Assembly: GCA_937924755.1 (NCBI GenBank) | Contig: CALEVZ010000028.1 | Location: forward strand, 62,001-126,000 | Direction: 5' to 3' | Length of the DNA stretch: 64,000 bases | Source: an uncultured bacterium | Lineage (GTDB): Bacteria; Acidobacteriota; Thermoanaerobaculia; Thermoanaerobaculales; Thermoanaerobaculaceae | Shown here: piece by piece, positions 45,081-54,143 of the stretch | Layout: each line of letters begins with the position of its first letter | Position numbering within the stretch: the first letter of the stretch is position 1 | Position numbers and translations under genes: made by a program | Notes under the pieces: generated by a model | What the model saw: the letters and a program-made list of their open reading frames with translations, nothing else | Told to the model about the DNA's origin: nothing | Databases searched by the model: none

Positions 45081-46277
45081 ATGAAAGAACTGCTGCCCAA
45101 GAAAACCCAGGAGTTTCAGGCACGGGCAAGGGAGGTCGCCGAAAAGTACGTTCGCCCAGTGGCCGCCGAGCTCGACCGCACCGGCGAGTACCCCTGGTCG
45201 GTGATCCGCGCCTTGCAGGAGTATCAGCTGATGGGCATCTGGGTACCCGAGGAGTACGGTGGTCAGGGCGCCGGAGTGCTGGACATGTGCGTGGTGGTGG
45301 AGGAGCTATCCCGTGCCTGCGGCGGTGTGGGCGTGGCGTACGCCGTCAATGCCCTGGGCAGTTTCCCAATCATTCTCGGCGGTACCGAGGAGCAGAAGCG
45401 CCGCTACCTGCCCGACATCACCACCGGCGCCCGCCTGATCGCCTTCGGGTTGTCGGAGAAATGGTCGGGCTCCGATGCCGGTTCGCTCATCGCTCGCGCC
45501 GTCTCCGATGGCGATGATTACGTCATCAACGGCGAAAAGAAGTGGAACACGAACGGCAACGCGGCGTCCATCTACACCGTGTACGCCTCCACCAACCCCG
45601 AGCGCGGCACTCGCGGGGTCTCGGCTTTCATCGTGGAGAAGGGCACGCCGGGGTTCGAGATCGGCAAGCGCGAGGACACCATGGGCATCCGCTGCGTGCC
45701 CGTGCATGAGCTTTATTTCCGCAATTGCCGGGTGCCAGCCACGCAGCTGCTGGGCGGCAAGGAGGGGATGGGCTTCGCCAACGCCATGATGACTCTGGAC
45801 CGCGCCCGGCCCGGCGTGGCGGCCCAGGCTGTGGGGCTGGCCCAGGGGGCGTTCGAGTGGGCAGTCCGCTACGCCTCCGAGAGGCAACAGTTCGGCCAGT
45901 CGGTCATGTCGTTCCAGGCCAACCAGTTCCTTCTCGCCGACATGGCCACCCAGATCGAGGCGGCGCGCCAGCTGGTGTACACCGCCGCCCGCGCCATCGA
46001 CGCGCAGCTTCCCAACCCTTCCAAGCTGGCCGCCATGTGCAAGGTGTTTGCCACCGATACCGCCATGCGGGTCACCACCGACGCCGTGCAGCTCTTCGGC
46101 GGTTACGGCTACTGTCGCGATTACCCCATCGAGAAGTACATGCGGGACGCCAAGATCACCCAGATCTACGAGGGCACCAACCAGATCCAGCGGGTGGTCA
46201 TCGGCCGCGCCCTCACCAAGGAGGCGGGGGCCATCGCCGGACACCTGGAGGTCAAGGTGGAGCATTTCCCGAAGTAG
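45081..46277 (+). CDS. Acyl-CoA dehydrogenase
   Basis: FAD-dependent enzyme of 398 residues for the first step of beta-oxidation or branched-chain degradation. Motifs: LMGIWVPEEYGGQGAG, FGLSEKWSGSDAGSL, VINGEKKWNTNGNAA, RCVPVHELYFRNCRVPATQ, and the C-terminal LFGGYGYCRDYPIEKYMRD followed by QIYEGTNQIQR, whose glutamate is the catalytic base position of short/medium-chain enzymes. Chain-length preference is not readable. Together with the mutase at 13 kb it suggests fatty- or amino-acid catabolism through propionyl-CoA. Confidence 0.94.
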   Translation: MKELLPKKTQEFQARAREVAEKYVRPVAAELDRTGEYPWSVIRALQEYQLMGIWVPEEYGGQGAGVLDMCVVVEELSRACGGVGVAYAVNALGSFPIILGGTEEQKRRYLPDITTGARLIAFGLSEKWSGSDAGSLIARAVSDGDDYVINGEKKWNTNGNAASIYTVYASTNPERGTRGVSAFIVEKGTPGFEIGKREDTMGIRCVPVHELYFRNCRVPATQLLGGKEGMGFANAMMTLDRARPGVAAQAVGLAQGAFEWAVRYASERQQFGQSVMSFQANQFLLADMATQIEAARQLVYTAARAIDAQLPNPSKLAAMCKVFATDTAMRVTTDAVQLFGGYGYCRDYPIEKYMRDAKITQIYEGTNQIQRVVIGRALTKEAGAIAGHLEVKVEHFPK

Positions 46278-46343
46278 CTGGGTCGCTCTCCCGGGCTCCG
46301 GCACCCACCGCTCGGGTCGGTGGGAGAGCGTGAGTTCCACCCA

Positions 46344-46802
46344 TCACTCCGGTATCCAAGCGCGCAGGCGCGCGCCGGTGTCGCCGTCCACCAGGCCGGT
46401 GGCAGCCTCCAGGATGGTGCGGGCGATGCCGACGACGTCCTTCTCCCCGTGCCAGTGCTGAGCCAGCAGTGCGCCGTCCAGCCGCGAGGCCAGGCGATCC
46501 ACCACCAGCGCCGCCAGCACCAGGTCATCGCAGTACCCGGCGGGGCCGAGGACGCCCTCGGGGATGAGGTCAAAGGGGGCGACGATGTACTTGAGGGCGG
46601 AAAAGATCGCCACTCGTTCCCGCTCCTGCACGCGGGCATCGAGGCCCAAGTTGGTGAGCAACAGGAACAGCTCGGGGAGGTGCGGGTACAGGCCGGCGCA
46701 GGGGTGACGCCGGCCTTCCTCCGAGGCCAGCCAGGTTGCAACTCTCTTCTGCAACTGGTGGTAGTAGGTCTGCATGCCAGTGGCGTCGGCTGAAGTCGAC
46801 AT
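46344..46802 (-). CDS. DUF1232 (YkvA-like) domain protein
   Basis: Protein of 152 residues. The central ALKYIVAPFDLIPEGVLGP then GYCDDLVLAALVVDRL is the DUF1232 signature: a short hydrophobic hairpin with a conserved D-x-I-P and a downstream D-D. Function of the family is unknown. A TACACT hexamer (minus strand 46819-46824) lies about 17 bases upstream of the ATG. Downstream of it on the minus strand nothing follows within its operon. Confidence 0.8.
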   Translation of the reverse strand: MSTSADATGMQTYYHQLQKRVATWLASEEGRRHPCAGLYPHLPELFLLLTNLGLDARVQERERVAIFSALKYIVAPFDLIPEGVLGPAGYCDDLVLAALVVDRLASRLDGALLAQHWHGEKDVVGIARTILEAATGLVDGDTGARLRAWIPE

Positions 46803-46844
46803 GCTCCCTCCCTGTGCCAGTGTACGAGGAGCCGTCCGTCGGGT

Positions 46845-49800
46845 TCACGAGGGCGGTGGGGGGACGGTGGGGTTGGAGACCGAGCTGCGCGGTTTGCCGA
46901 GCTGCGCGGCGGTGCGGTTGCGCCCGCCGTGTTTGGCGACGTAGAGGGACTCGTCGGCCAGGCGGACCAGCTCTGCCGGTTCCATGTCGGCGGTGGGCCG
47001 AACGGTGGCAACCCCACAGCTGATGGTGACCACGCCAGCGACGGCGGAGGCGGGGTGCGCGATACCCAGGGCCTCGATCCGGCGGCGCAGCGCCTCGGCC
47101 AGCTTGAAGGCGCCCGATCGGTCGGTGAGCGGCAGGATCACGGCAAACTCCTCGCCCCCATAGCGCGCCACCGAGTCACCGGCGCGGGGTAGGCCGTCGG
47201 CCAGGGCGTGGGCAACGGCGTGCAAGCATTCGTCCCCCCGCTGGTGCCCGAAGGTATCGTTGAACTCCTTGAAAAAGTCGATATCCACCATGATCAGCGA
47301 CAGGACACTCCCGCCGCGAATGGCGCGTCGCCACTCGTGATCGAGCCGCTCATCGAACCGGCGGCGGTTGGCAATCTCGGTCACCGGATCGAGGTAGGAC
47401 ATCTCCCGGAGCAGCTCGTTGGCCTCGCTCAACTCGCGGGTGCGGGCGGCAACCAGGGCCTGGAGCTCCGCCTCCCGCCGGTGGTAAGCGCGGGAACGGT
47501 TGGCCAGTACCGCCATCACCACTCCCCCGGCCAGCAGCGCATACAGAGCCACCGCCCACCACCTGCGCCACGGGGGCGGTATGACCTCGAAGGTGAACTC
47601 CGCGGGCCCGGTCACGTTGCCAGCCCAGTCGCGCCCCCAGGCCCGGAAGGTGTAGCTCCCCCCTGCCAGAGGCCCCACCTCGCGCCGGTACTCGCTGCTC
47701 CACGTCGACGGCTCCGCCTCCAGGGGTTGCAACTGTGTGCGGTAGCGGGTATCGCCAACGCGGAAGAGGGACAGAAGGGAAGTCTCGAAAATGAGCTGGG
47801 CGCGGTCCCAGGGCACGCGGGCGCGGTCGGCGATGCGCTGTCCCTCGCCGCCGGCGTACCACACCTCAAGGAGCAACGGTTTGGCGGTCCTGTCATCCTC
47901 GGCGGCGGCGGGGTCGTAGATCGAGGCTCCGCCGGCGGTGCCGACCCAGATGCGACCACGCCAGTCCACCACGCCCGCCCCGCGGTTGCCCTGGTTCGAA
48001 ACCAAACCGTCATCGACAGTAAACGTGATCACCTCGAACTCGTCCCGAGCCTCAGGTCGCCACCGCAGGCGCGCGACGCCGCGGTTGGTGAGCAGATACA
48101 CCGCTCCGTCGCGGTCCTGGAGGATCTGGTAGATGACGTTGTTGGGCAAGGCCGGGGAGCTCTCGTCGGTGAGAGTGGGCAGCTGGCGTGGGAGCGGCGA
48201 GAGGTCCAGGCGGGAAACACCCCCCCCGTCGGTGCCGATCCACAGCTCTTGGCTGCCGCTGGGCACCGTGATCACCTGGAGCGACTGGACCGAACGGTTG
48301 CGCAAGGCAACCTCCACCCGGGAGGTGGTGCCGGCGCTGTAGCGCACCAGGCCGCCGCCGGTGCCTATCCACATCACCCGCGCTCCCGACGGGTCATGGG
48401 TTTCCAGCATCGCCTGCACTGAGGGGTGAGGAAGCTCCAGGCCGGAGGGGGGGCCATGCCAGCGATCCTGGCGGTAGACGGCAAGGCCTTCTCTGGTCCC
48501 CACCCACACTTCGGGTAAGCCATCCCTTCCGCGGGTTTCTGCCAGTGCCTGCACCATGTCGCTGGGCAACGCCCGAAAACGCCGGTTGAAAACCTGCCGC
48601 CGGCCTCCCGCCAGGCGCGCCAGCCCGCCGTGTCGGGTCCCCACCCACAGCACGGCCCGGTTCTGCTCGTCCCGGGTTGCCAGCAGGCACTGCACGGCGT
48701 TGCTGGGCAGTTCCCCCTCTTGCTCGAGAAACCTGCTCCAGCCTCGCTGGTCAAGGCGCACCAGACCTCCTCCGTCCAATCCAAACCAGGCGACAGGTGA
48801 GGACTCTCCCTCTCCAATCACGAGCAGCGTGGTGACCGGCATCGACGAACCGTCGGCGGGTGGGAGGAGGGACCCCCAGCGTCCGTGCATCATCCGCACC
48901 AACCCTCCGGAGCGGGTGCCGACCCAGATCGCCTTGCCGCCCCTCTCCCACCCCACTGCCGCCAACGCGTAAATGGCGTTGGAGGGCAGCCCCGAGCCGG
49001 TATCGACCACCGTAATGCCATCATCCGTCACCGCCGCCAGGCCGCCGCCGTCGGTCCCCACCCATACGGGGGCGGGTTCGCCGTGACTGGCCAGGCTAGT
49101 AACGAACGGGCTGGGCAGCCCATCAGCCTCGGTGAACGACCTCCAGCGGCCGGCCCGCCGGCGAAACACCCCGGCCCCGTAGGTTCCTACCCAAAGCTCT
49201 TCTCCCTGAGTGGTTTGCCGTTGAAAAAAGGAGTTGGCCGAAACACCGGCCAGCGCGGGCTCGACCGCGAAGCGGTCTGTCCCCGGGGCAAGCACCGCCA
49301 CGCCCTTCTCTGTGCCCACCCAGAGGGAAGCCGGCTCTGAGCCGGCGGTCTGACTGACGTGCACACCCCACACCTGCTCGGAGGGGAGTCCATGTGCCAC
49401 CCCGTAGAACTCCCAGGCGCCGCCCGACCATCGGGCAAGGCCACAACCGTGGGTTGCCACCCACAGCGCCGGTGGGTCGAGGGTTTCAGCCAGCGCCGTG
49501 ACGCGGGCGCCGGCGGGGTGGGGGCAGGGCGGCGAGCGATCCTCCCAACGTTTTTGGACGAACCTGTACAGGCCCCCTGCCTGGGTGCCGAACCACAGGG
49601 AGCCATCGCTGGCCGACAGGATCGCGCGAACGAAGTTGGACTCCATGCGGTCCGGCATGTCGACCACGTGCCACCCGCGGCCGACGGTCCAGGCCGCGCC
49701 GTCCTGGGTGCCGATCCAAAATCGCCCCTGGGCGTCGATGGTGATGGCGTGGACGGTGTTTTGCGGCAGGCCGTCGCGGTCCCGAAACACCTGCAAAGCC

Positions 49801-49916
49801 GGCCGCGCTGCCGCTGCCGGATCGAACTCGCTGGCCGCCCCCACCAGCGGGTGGGCTGCCAGCGTGGCGATCGCGGCGAGAACCCCGGCAAAGGCGCGTG
49901 CGAGAGTGGTGTTCAC
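46845..49916 (-). CDS. Two-component-regulator-propeller GGDEF protein
   Basis: Exported then membrane-anchored diguanylate cyclase of 1023 residues. A signal peptide (about 1-28) precedes two seven-bladed Reg-prop propellers (about 35-660) with repeated W-x-G-T-x-x-G-G-L/V blades. The Y_Y_Y domain (about 690-765; LAGGSYTFRAWGRDWAGN), a membrane helix (about 775-797) and a short coiled coil follow. GGDEF (about 840-1000) has VARYGGEEFAVILP with I-site RAGD five residues earlier. Likely senses a periplasmic ligand such as a glycan. GTG 49916; TAGAAT on the same strand at 49938-49943. Confidence 0.92.
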   Translation of the reverse strand: MNTTLARAFAGVLAAIATLAAHPLVGAASEFDPAAAARPALQVFRDRDGLPQNTVHAITIDAQGRFWIGTQDGAAWTVGRGWHVVDMPDRMESNFVRAILSASDGSLWFGTQAGGLYRFVQKRWEDRSPPCPHPAGARVTALAETLDPPALWVATHGCGLARWSGGAWEFYGVAHGLPSEQVWGVHVSQTAGSEPASLWVGTEKGVAVLAPGTDRFAVEPALAGVSANSFFQRQTTQGEELWVGTYGAGVFRRRAGRWRSFTEADGLPSPFVTSLASHGEPAPVWVGTDGGGLAAVTDDGITVVDTGSGLPSNAIYALAAVGWERGGKAIWVGTRSGGLVRMMHGRWGSLLPPADGSSMPVTTLLVIGEGESSPVAWFGLDGGGLVRLDQRGWSRFLEQEGELPSNAVQCLLATRDEQNRAVLWVGTRHGGLARLAGGRRQVFNRRFRALPSDMVQALAETRGRDGLPEVWVGTREGLAVYRQDRWHGPPSGLELPHPSVQAMLETHDPSGARVMWIGTGGGLVRYSAGTTSRVEVALRNRSVQSLQVITVPSGSQELWIGTDGGGVSRLDLSPLPRQLPTLTDESSPALPNNVIYQILQDRDGAVYLLTNRGVARLRWRPEARDEFEVITFTVDDGLVSNQGNRGAGVVDWRGRIWVGTAGGASIYDPAAAEDDRTAKPLLLEVWYAGGEGQRIADRARVPWDRAQLIFETSLLSLFRVGDTRYRTQLQPLEAEPSTWSSEYRREVGPLAGGSYTFRAWGRDWAGNVTGPAEFTFEVIPPPWRRWWAVALYALLAGGVVMAVLANRSRAYHRREAELQALVAARTRELSEANELLREMSYLDPVTEIANRRRFDERLDHEWRRAIRGGSVLSLIMVDIDFFKEFNDTFGHQRGDECLHAVAHALADGLPRAGDSVARYGGEEFAVILPLTDRSGAFKLAEALRRRIEALGIAHPASAVAGVVTISCGVATVRPTADMEPAELVRLADESLYVAKHGGRNRTAAQLGKPRSSVSNPTVPPPPS

Positions 49917-49974
49917 CAGTGCTGGAGTCCCTCGGCTATTCTACCTGCCCCGCCTTGGCGTATCCTGCCCGGCC

Positions 49975-50500
49975 ATGGGTGTCCCCATCGTCCTCGAGAT
50001 CGAGGGCGCACGCCGGCAGGCGGTGGCGGCCGCCGGCCGGTGAAAAACGTCAACGCCCGCCTGCTGGGAGATTGCCTGAAGGTCTCTGCACCCCTCCATC
50101 TGGACGAGGAGAACTTGCAGGCGATGATCCCCAAGCTGGCCCGCCGGCTGGTGCGCCGATGCCGCGCCCTGGAGGTCAACGGGAGGAATCGGCCAGCGCC
50201 GTGGTTCACCGGGTGGCGTCCGCCTTCCCGTCGCCGCCGGCGGTGGCCCACGTGTGTTTGGTCACATCGCAGACTCAGCGGTGGTGGAGCTACAGCAGGC
50301 GCGCCGGTACTGTTCGCCTGAACACGGCGTTGCGCCTCATGCCCGCCGGGTGCTGGAGGTGGTGGTCGCCCACGAGCTGGCTCAGGCCTTTCACCCCGAC
50401 CACGGGGCGGATTTCCGGGCGCTCCTGCGCCGGGTCTGCCCCACCGTCGAGGGCGCCGATGCTTTCCTGGCGGGGGCCCTGTGGGTGGCGCGGCGCTGGT
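49975..50500 (+). pseudogene. Decayed YgjP/DUF45-like metal-dependent hydrolase, three frameshifts
   Basis: Pieces of one SprT/YgjP-like metalloprotease occur in successive frames. MGVPIVLEIEGARRQAVAAAGR opens at ATG 49975 and hits a stop at 50043. Next comes VKNVNARLLGDCLKVSAPLHL in another frame to about 50185. Then [16 protein letters not shown] and [15 protein letters not shown] follow in a third to about 50345. Finally [19 protein letters not shown] appears in the first frame. The zinc motif HExxH has become HELAQ. TATCCT eight bases before ATG 49975 may be a surviving leaderless promoter. The last fragment continues in frame into the next open frame. Confidence 0.65.
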
Positions 50501-51225
50501 CGTCGCCGCCGCCGGTGGAACGGCGGTTCTCCCACTTGGAGTGCTTCCAGCGGGGCACGCAGGGGCGCACCCGGGTCCTGCTGGAGGGGGAGGGATGGCG
50601 TGGCCGGGTGGTGATAGATGATCACGTCTTCACCATCGGCTCCGGCAACAGCAGGAGCCAGCATAGGCACGCCGTGCGCCTGGTCTCCAGCCCACGCCTG
50701 GTGTTGTCCGATTTCCTCCTGCGGCGGGAAAACCTCCTCTTCGATCGAGTTGGCGAGCTGTCCGGCGGTCAGGATATCGACTGCGAGGAAGATTTCGACT
50801 TCGCCCGCGCCTATCTCCTGCGGGGCAGCGACGAGGCCAAGGTGCGGGGGGTTTTCTCCGTCGCGGTCCGCCATTTCCTGCTGCATGACGTCGGCCGCAC
50901 AATCGCGGTGGAAGGACGGAACGACACTCCCTTGGCACACATGGGGAAGCTGCTGCGGCCGGAGAAGGCCAGGACATTGCTCCACACCACCCAGGAACTG
51001 GCGCACCTGCTGGGGGCTCGAGCGTTCCCGCGCACGAGTGTGGCGTTGAGCACGGCCGCGAAGTTCACCCAGGCCAGGAATACCCAGTTGGGAGACCTTC
51101 ACCAACGCCTGCTCGCCAACGTGCCCCAGCCCCCCACCCCGGAGGCCGTCGCCACTCCCTTGCTGCCGCGGCGGTTGCGGCGAAAAAGAGCGTTACGGTA
51201 TAAGGTATCAGCCCACCCCCGGTGA
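50254..51225 (+). CDS. Uncharacterised open frame: YgjP C-terminal fragment joined to a partial hypothetical protein
   Basis: Open frame of 323 residues. Residues 30-85 are the tail of the decayed YgjP-like hydrolase. From about 105 a different protein begins: [20 protein letters not shown], then [20 protein letters not shown] and [19 protein letters not shown]. This resembles the cytoplasmic part of small hypothetical membrane proteins with an F-D-x-x-F/Y-L-L-R-G-x-D pattern, but the expected N-terminal membrane segment is missing. GTG 50254 is simply the first start codon and is probably not real. I consider it either a second remnant or a chimeric product; expression is doubtful. Confidence 0.4.
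   Translation: MFGHIADSAVVELQQARRYCSPEHGVAPHARRVLEVVVAHELAQAFHPDHGADFRALLRRVCPTVEGADAFLAGALWVARRWSSPPPVERRFSHLECFQRGTQGRTRVLLEGEGWRGRVVIDDHVFTIGSGNSRSQHRHAVRLVSSPRLVLSDFLLRRENLLFDRVGELSGGQDIDCEEDFDFARAYLLRGSDEAKVRGVFSVAVRHFLLHDVGRTIAVEGRNDTPLAHMGKLLRPEKARTLLHTTQELAHLLGARAFPRTSVALSTAAKFTQARNTQLGDLHQRLLANVPQPPTPEAVATPLLPRRLRRKRALRYKVSAHPR
51175..51204 (+). promoter_or_regulatory. Candidate promoter of purE-purK
   Basis: TTGCGG (51175-51180), an 18-bp spacer and TATAAG (51199-51204) lie in the end of the preceding open frame. A leader of about 80 bases follows, with AGGAG eight bases before purE. I see no purine-riboswitch core in the leader. Confidence 0.4.
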
Positions 51226-51292
51226 CCATGAGGGCGCCGGCGGGCGAGGAGGGCGCGCGCTGGCCCCTGGCGAGCCGCGAGGAGTCACGGCA

Positions 51293-51793
51293 ATGAACGA
51301 ACCCCAAATAGCGCCTGCACCGCTGGTCGGTGTCATCATGGGCAGCACCAGTGACTGGGCAACCATGCAGCACGCCACTCACCTTCTGGAGGAGCTGAAG
51401 ATCCCCTGGGAGGCCCGGGTGGTTTCCGCCCACCGCACGCCCGACTGGTTGTTCGAGTACGCCGAGGGGGCGGAGGGCCGCGGGTTGCGCGTCATCATCG
51501 CCGGCGCCGGCGGTGCCGCTCACCTGCCCGGCATGACCGCCGCCAAGACGACTCTGCCCGTGCTGGGCGTCCCGGTGCAAAGCAAGGCCTTAAACGGCCT
51601 CGACTCGCTCCTTTCCATCGTGCAAATGCCCAAGGGCGTGCCCGTCGGCACCCTGGCCATCGGAGAGGCCGGGGCGGCCAACGCGGCGCTGCTGGCGGCC
51701 GCCATCCTCGCCCTGTCGGATTCGGCTCTGCGGGAGCGGCTGAGCGCCTTTCGCCAGCGGCAAACCCAGCAGGTCATGGAGAGCTCGCTGTGA
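51293..51793 (+). CDS. purE: N5-carboxyaminoimidazole ribonucleotide mutase PurE
   Basis: Class I PurE of 166 residues; it converts N5-CAIR to CAIR in purine synthesis. Motifs: [21 protein letters not shown] near residue 10, [15 protein letters not shown] with the catalytic histidine, [25 protein letters not shown] and [24 protein letters not shown] overlap with purK means both subunits of AIR carboxylation are translationally coupled. AGGAG lies upstream. Confidence 0.97.
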   Translation: MNEPQIAPAPLVGVIMGSTSDWATMQHATHLLEELKIPWEARVVSAHRTPDWLFEYAEGAEGRGLRVIIAGAGGAAHLPGMTAAKTTLPVLGVPVQSKALNGLDSLLSIVQMPKGVPVGTLAIGEAGAANAALLAAAILALSDSALRERLSAFRQRQTQQVMESSL

Positions 51794-52941
51794 AGCCCCT
51801 CCTGCCCGGAGGGACGATAGGGGTGATCGGGGGCGGACAGCTGGCCCGCATGCTGGCCCTGGAGGCCCGCCGGATGGGCTACCGGGTGGCGGTGCAGGAC
51901 CCTGATCCCCAGGGGCCCGCCGGACAGGTGGCGGACGTCGCCATCGGCGCCCGCTTCGACGACGAGGAAGCGGCCCTGGCCCTGGCGCGGGCCAGCGACG
52001 TGGTCACCATCGACATCGAGCAGGTGCCGGCGCCGCTGCTTAAGGCGGTGGAGCGCCTCCGTCCGGCTCACCCCTCGGCAGCGGTCATGGAGGTGATCCA
52101 GGACCGGGCCGAGCAGCGCCGCTTCCTGCAACGGCACGGCTTTCCCCAGGTGCCCCACGGTGTCGCCGGCAGCCCGGGGGAGCTGGAGGGGGCGGCGGCC
52201 GTCACCGGCTACCCCGCCGTCCTCAAGGTGACCCGGCAGGGGTACGACGGGCGGGGCCAGGCGCAGGTCGAGGGCCCAGGGGAGCTGGGCCCCGCCTGGG
52301 AGCAGCTGGGCCGCCGGCCGGTGGTGGTGGAGCGGTACCTGGAGCTGGAGAGGGAGGTCTCCGTGGTGCTGGCCCGCTCCCCTGCCGGGGAGATGGCGGT
52401 GTTCCCCCTGGCGGAAAACCTCCACCGGCGTCACATCCTGCACACCACCTGGGTGCCGGCTCGCGTCCCCGCCCCCCTCGCCCGGCGGGCGGTGGAGCTG
52501 GGCCGAGACATCGCCGTCGCCCTGGACCACGTGGGTGTGATGGCGGTGGAGATGTTCCTCACCCGGGATGGCCAGCTGCTGGTCAACGAGATCGCCCCTC
52601 GCACCCATAACAGCGGCCACTTCACCTTCGGCGCCTGTCTTACCTCCCAGTTCGAACAGCACGTGAGGGCCATCTGCAACCTCCCGCTGGGAGCTACAAA
52701 CCTGGTGCACCCGGCCGTGATGGTGAATCTGCTGGGGGACCTGTGGGCCCACGGGGAGCCACCCTGGGAGCGGGTGTTCGCCCACCCCGGGGTCAAGCTA
52801 CATCTGTACGGCAAGGCTCGCCCCTTTCCCGGACGCAAGATGGGGCACTTGCTGATTCTCGATGAGGACCTCGAACGCGCGTCCCGGCTCGCGGAGGAGC
52901 TCCTCGACGCACTGGCGGCAGGGTATGCCGATACTCCTTGA
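51790..52941 (+). CDS. purK: N5-carboxyaminoimidazole ribonucleotide synthase PurK
   Basis: ATP-grasp enzyme of 383 residues that carboxylates AIR to N5-CAIR using ATP and bicarbonate. Motifs: [34 protein letters not shown] (family usually F-E-x-V-P), [46 protein letters not shown]-like [23 protein letters not shown] and [15 protein letters not shown]. Start GTG 51790. Needs bicarbonate, which makes the carbonic anhydrase two genes downstream notable. Confidence 0.96.
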   Translation: MKPLLPGGTIGVIGGGQLARMLALEARRMGYRVAVQDPDPQGPAGQVADVAIGARFDDEEAALALARASDVVTIDIEQVPAPLLKAVERLRPAHPSAAVMEVIQDRAEQRRFLQRHGFPQVPHGVAGSPGELEGAAAVTGYPAVLKVTRQGYDGRGQAQVEGPGELGPAWEQLGRRPVVVERYLELEREVSVVLARSPAGEMAVFPLAENLHRRHILHTTWVPARVPAPLARRAVELGRDIAVALDHVGVMAVEMFLTRDGQLLVNEIAPRTHNSGHFTFGACLTSQFEQHVRAICNLPLGATNLVHPAVMVNLLGDLWAHGEPPWERVFAHPGVKLHLYGKARPFPGRKMGHLLILDEDLERASRLAEELLDALAAGYADTP

Positions 52942-53019
52942 GGGTTGGTCCGCCGGCGCCGCCGACCCGCCGGCCGCTGGCAACCACCGGCCCGCCCGGC
53001 GGAGGGGGCAGGAGTGGCA

Positions 53020-54009
53020 ATGGTAGCCGATGCGAGGGCGGAGGAACTCGCGCGGGCGGCGGAAACCCTGCGCTGCGGCGGGCTCGTCGCCTTCCCTACC
53101 GAAACTGTGTACGGCCTGGGCGCCGATGCCGGCAACCCGGCGGCGCTGGGCCGCATCTTCGAAGTCAAGGGCCGGCCCCGCACCCATCCCCTCATCGTTC
53201 ACCTCCCCACCGCCGAGCACCTCCCACGGTGGGCCACGGGTGACCTGGCGGTGGCCAGCCGGCTGGCGGAGCTATTCTGGCCCGGGCCGCTGACCCTGGT
53301 GGTGCGGCGCCAGAGGTGGGTCCTGCCGCTGGTCACGGGGGGGGCCGACACGGTGGCCCTGCGGGTGCCCGCCCATCCCCTCGCCCTGGCGCTGCTGGCG
53401 CGCTTCGGCGGCGGCCTGGCCGCCCCTTCAGCCAACCGTTTCGGCTGCATTTCTCCCACCACCGCCGAGCACGTACGAGCGGGGCTGGGGGGTGCGGTGG
53501 ATTTGGTACTGGACGGCGGCCCCTGCGCCGTGGGGGTGGAGTCCACCATCCTCGACCTTTCGGGGACGATTCCCGCCATCCTCCGACCCGGCGGTGTGCC
53601 GAGGGAACAACTGGAAGAGGTCCTGAGACGCCCCATCGCGGTCCCATCCCGCCCCACCGTCCCCAGTCCCGGCCAGCACGACCGTCACTACTCTCCGCGT
53701 GCCCAGGTGGTGCTGGTGAGCGCCGCGCACCTGGCCGAGGAGGCGCGGCAATGGGTCGCCGCCGGTCGCCGGGTGGGGGTGCTGCTGCCCGCCGAGGTCC
53801 CGTTCGCCGTGACAGGCCTTTGGGGAATCGTGGACGTGCCGCAAGACACCGCCGAGTACGGGCGGCGGCTATATGCCATGTTGTTCGAGCTGGACCAGCG
53901 AGGGTGCGACCTCATCCTCGCATCCTTGCCGCCGGCGGTGGGCCTGGGGGCCGCCATCGCCGACCGCCTGCGCCGCGCCGCTGGCCAGGGTCAACCCGCT
54001 CTGGTCTGA
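53020..54009 (+). CDS. L-threonylcarbamoyladenylate synthase (Sua5/TsaC type)
   Basis: Protein of 329 residues with the YrdC catalytic domain (about 1-200) and a C-terminal Sua5 domain (about 215-325). It makes threonylcarbamoyl-AMP from threonine, bicarbonate and ATP for tRNA t6A37. Motifs: GGLVAFPTETVYGLGADAGN, KGRPRTHPLIVHL, FWPGPLTLVVRRQ, VALRVPAHPLALALL, AAPSANRFGCISPTTAEHV and LRPGGVPREQLEEVL, with HYSPRAQVVLV beginning Sua5. ATG 53020 follows GGAG; the upstream in-frame start at 52945 overlaps nothing conserved. Like PurK it consumes bicarbonate. Confidence 0.95.
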   Translation: MVADARAEELARAAETLRCGGLVAFPTETVYGLGADAGNPAALGRIFEVKGRPRTHPLIVHLPTAEHLPRWATGDLAVASRLAELFWPGPLTLVVRRQRWVLPLVTGGADTVALRVPAHPLALALLARFGGGLAAPSANRFGCISPTTAEHVRAGLGGAVDLVLDGGPCAVGVESTILDLSGTIPAILRPGGVPREQLEEVLRRPIAVPSRPTVPSPGQHDRHYSPRAQVVLVSAAHLAEEARQWVAAGRRVGVLLPAEVPFAVTGLWGIVDVPQDTAEYGRRLYAMLFELDQRGCDLILASLPPAVGLGAAIADRLRRAAGQGQPALV

Positions 54010-54072
54010 CCCGGCGGCTTTCTCCTGGCGCCGCGGGTTTTTCAGAACAGGAGGGCGCGGTTGAAGCCACGC

Positions 54073-54078
54073 TACACT
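54073..54078 (+). promoter_or_regulatory. Candidate -10 element for the LCIB-type carbonic anhydrase gene
   Basis: TACACT predicts transcription from about 54085, just before the leader hairpin at 54090-54110. No -35 match. Confidence 0.45.
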
Positions 54079-54089
54079 GTCGGCGAGGG

Positions 54090-54110
54090 TCCGGCACCGT
54101 CCGTGCCGGA
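54090..54110 (+). promoter_or_regulatory. 5'-leader stem-loop of the carbonic anhydrase gene
   Basis: TCCGGCAC-CGTCC-GTGCCGGA is a perfect 8-bp inverted repeat with a five-base loop. It would be the first structure of the mRNA, 33 bases before the TTG start. It could stabilise the 5' end, regulate translation, or be an operator. Confidence 0.45.
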
Positions 54111-54143
54111 TCCGCCGAGAAGGGAAAGCGAGGGTCACCAGCC

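Noticed and set aside
51205-51292. Possible purine riboswitch in the purE leader
   Set aside because: No purine-aptamer loops or three-stem junction could be recognised in the 88-base leader.
54064-54143. Upstream start codons for the carbonic anhydrase gene within the leader
   Set aside because: In-frame codons there are not ATG, GTG or TTG, and the homologous region begins just after TTG 54144.
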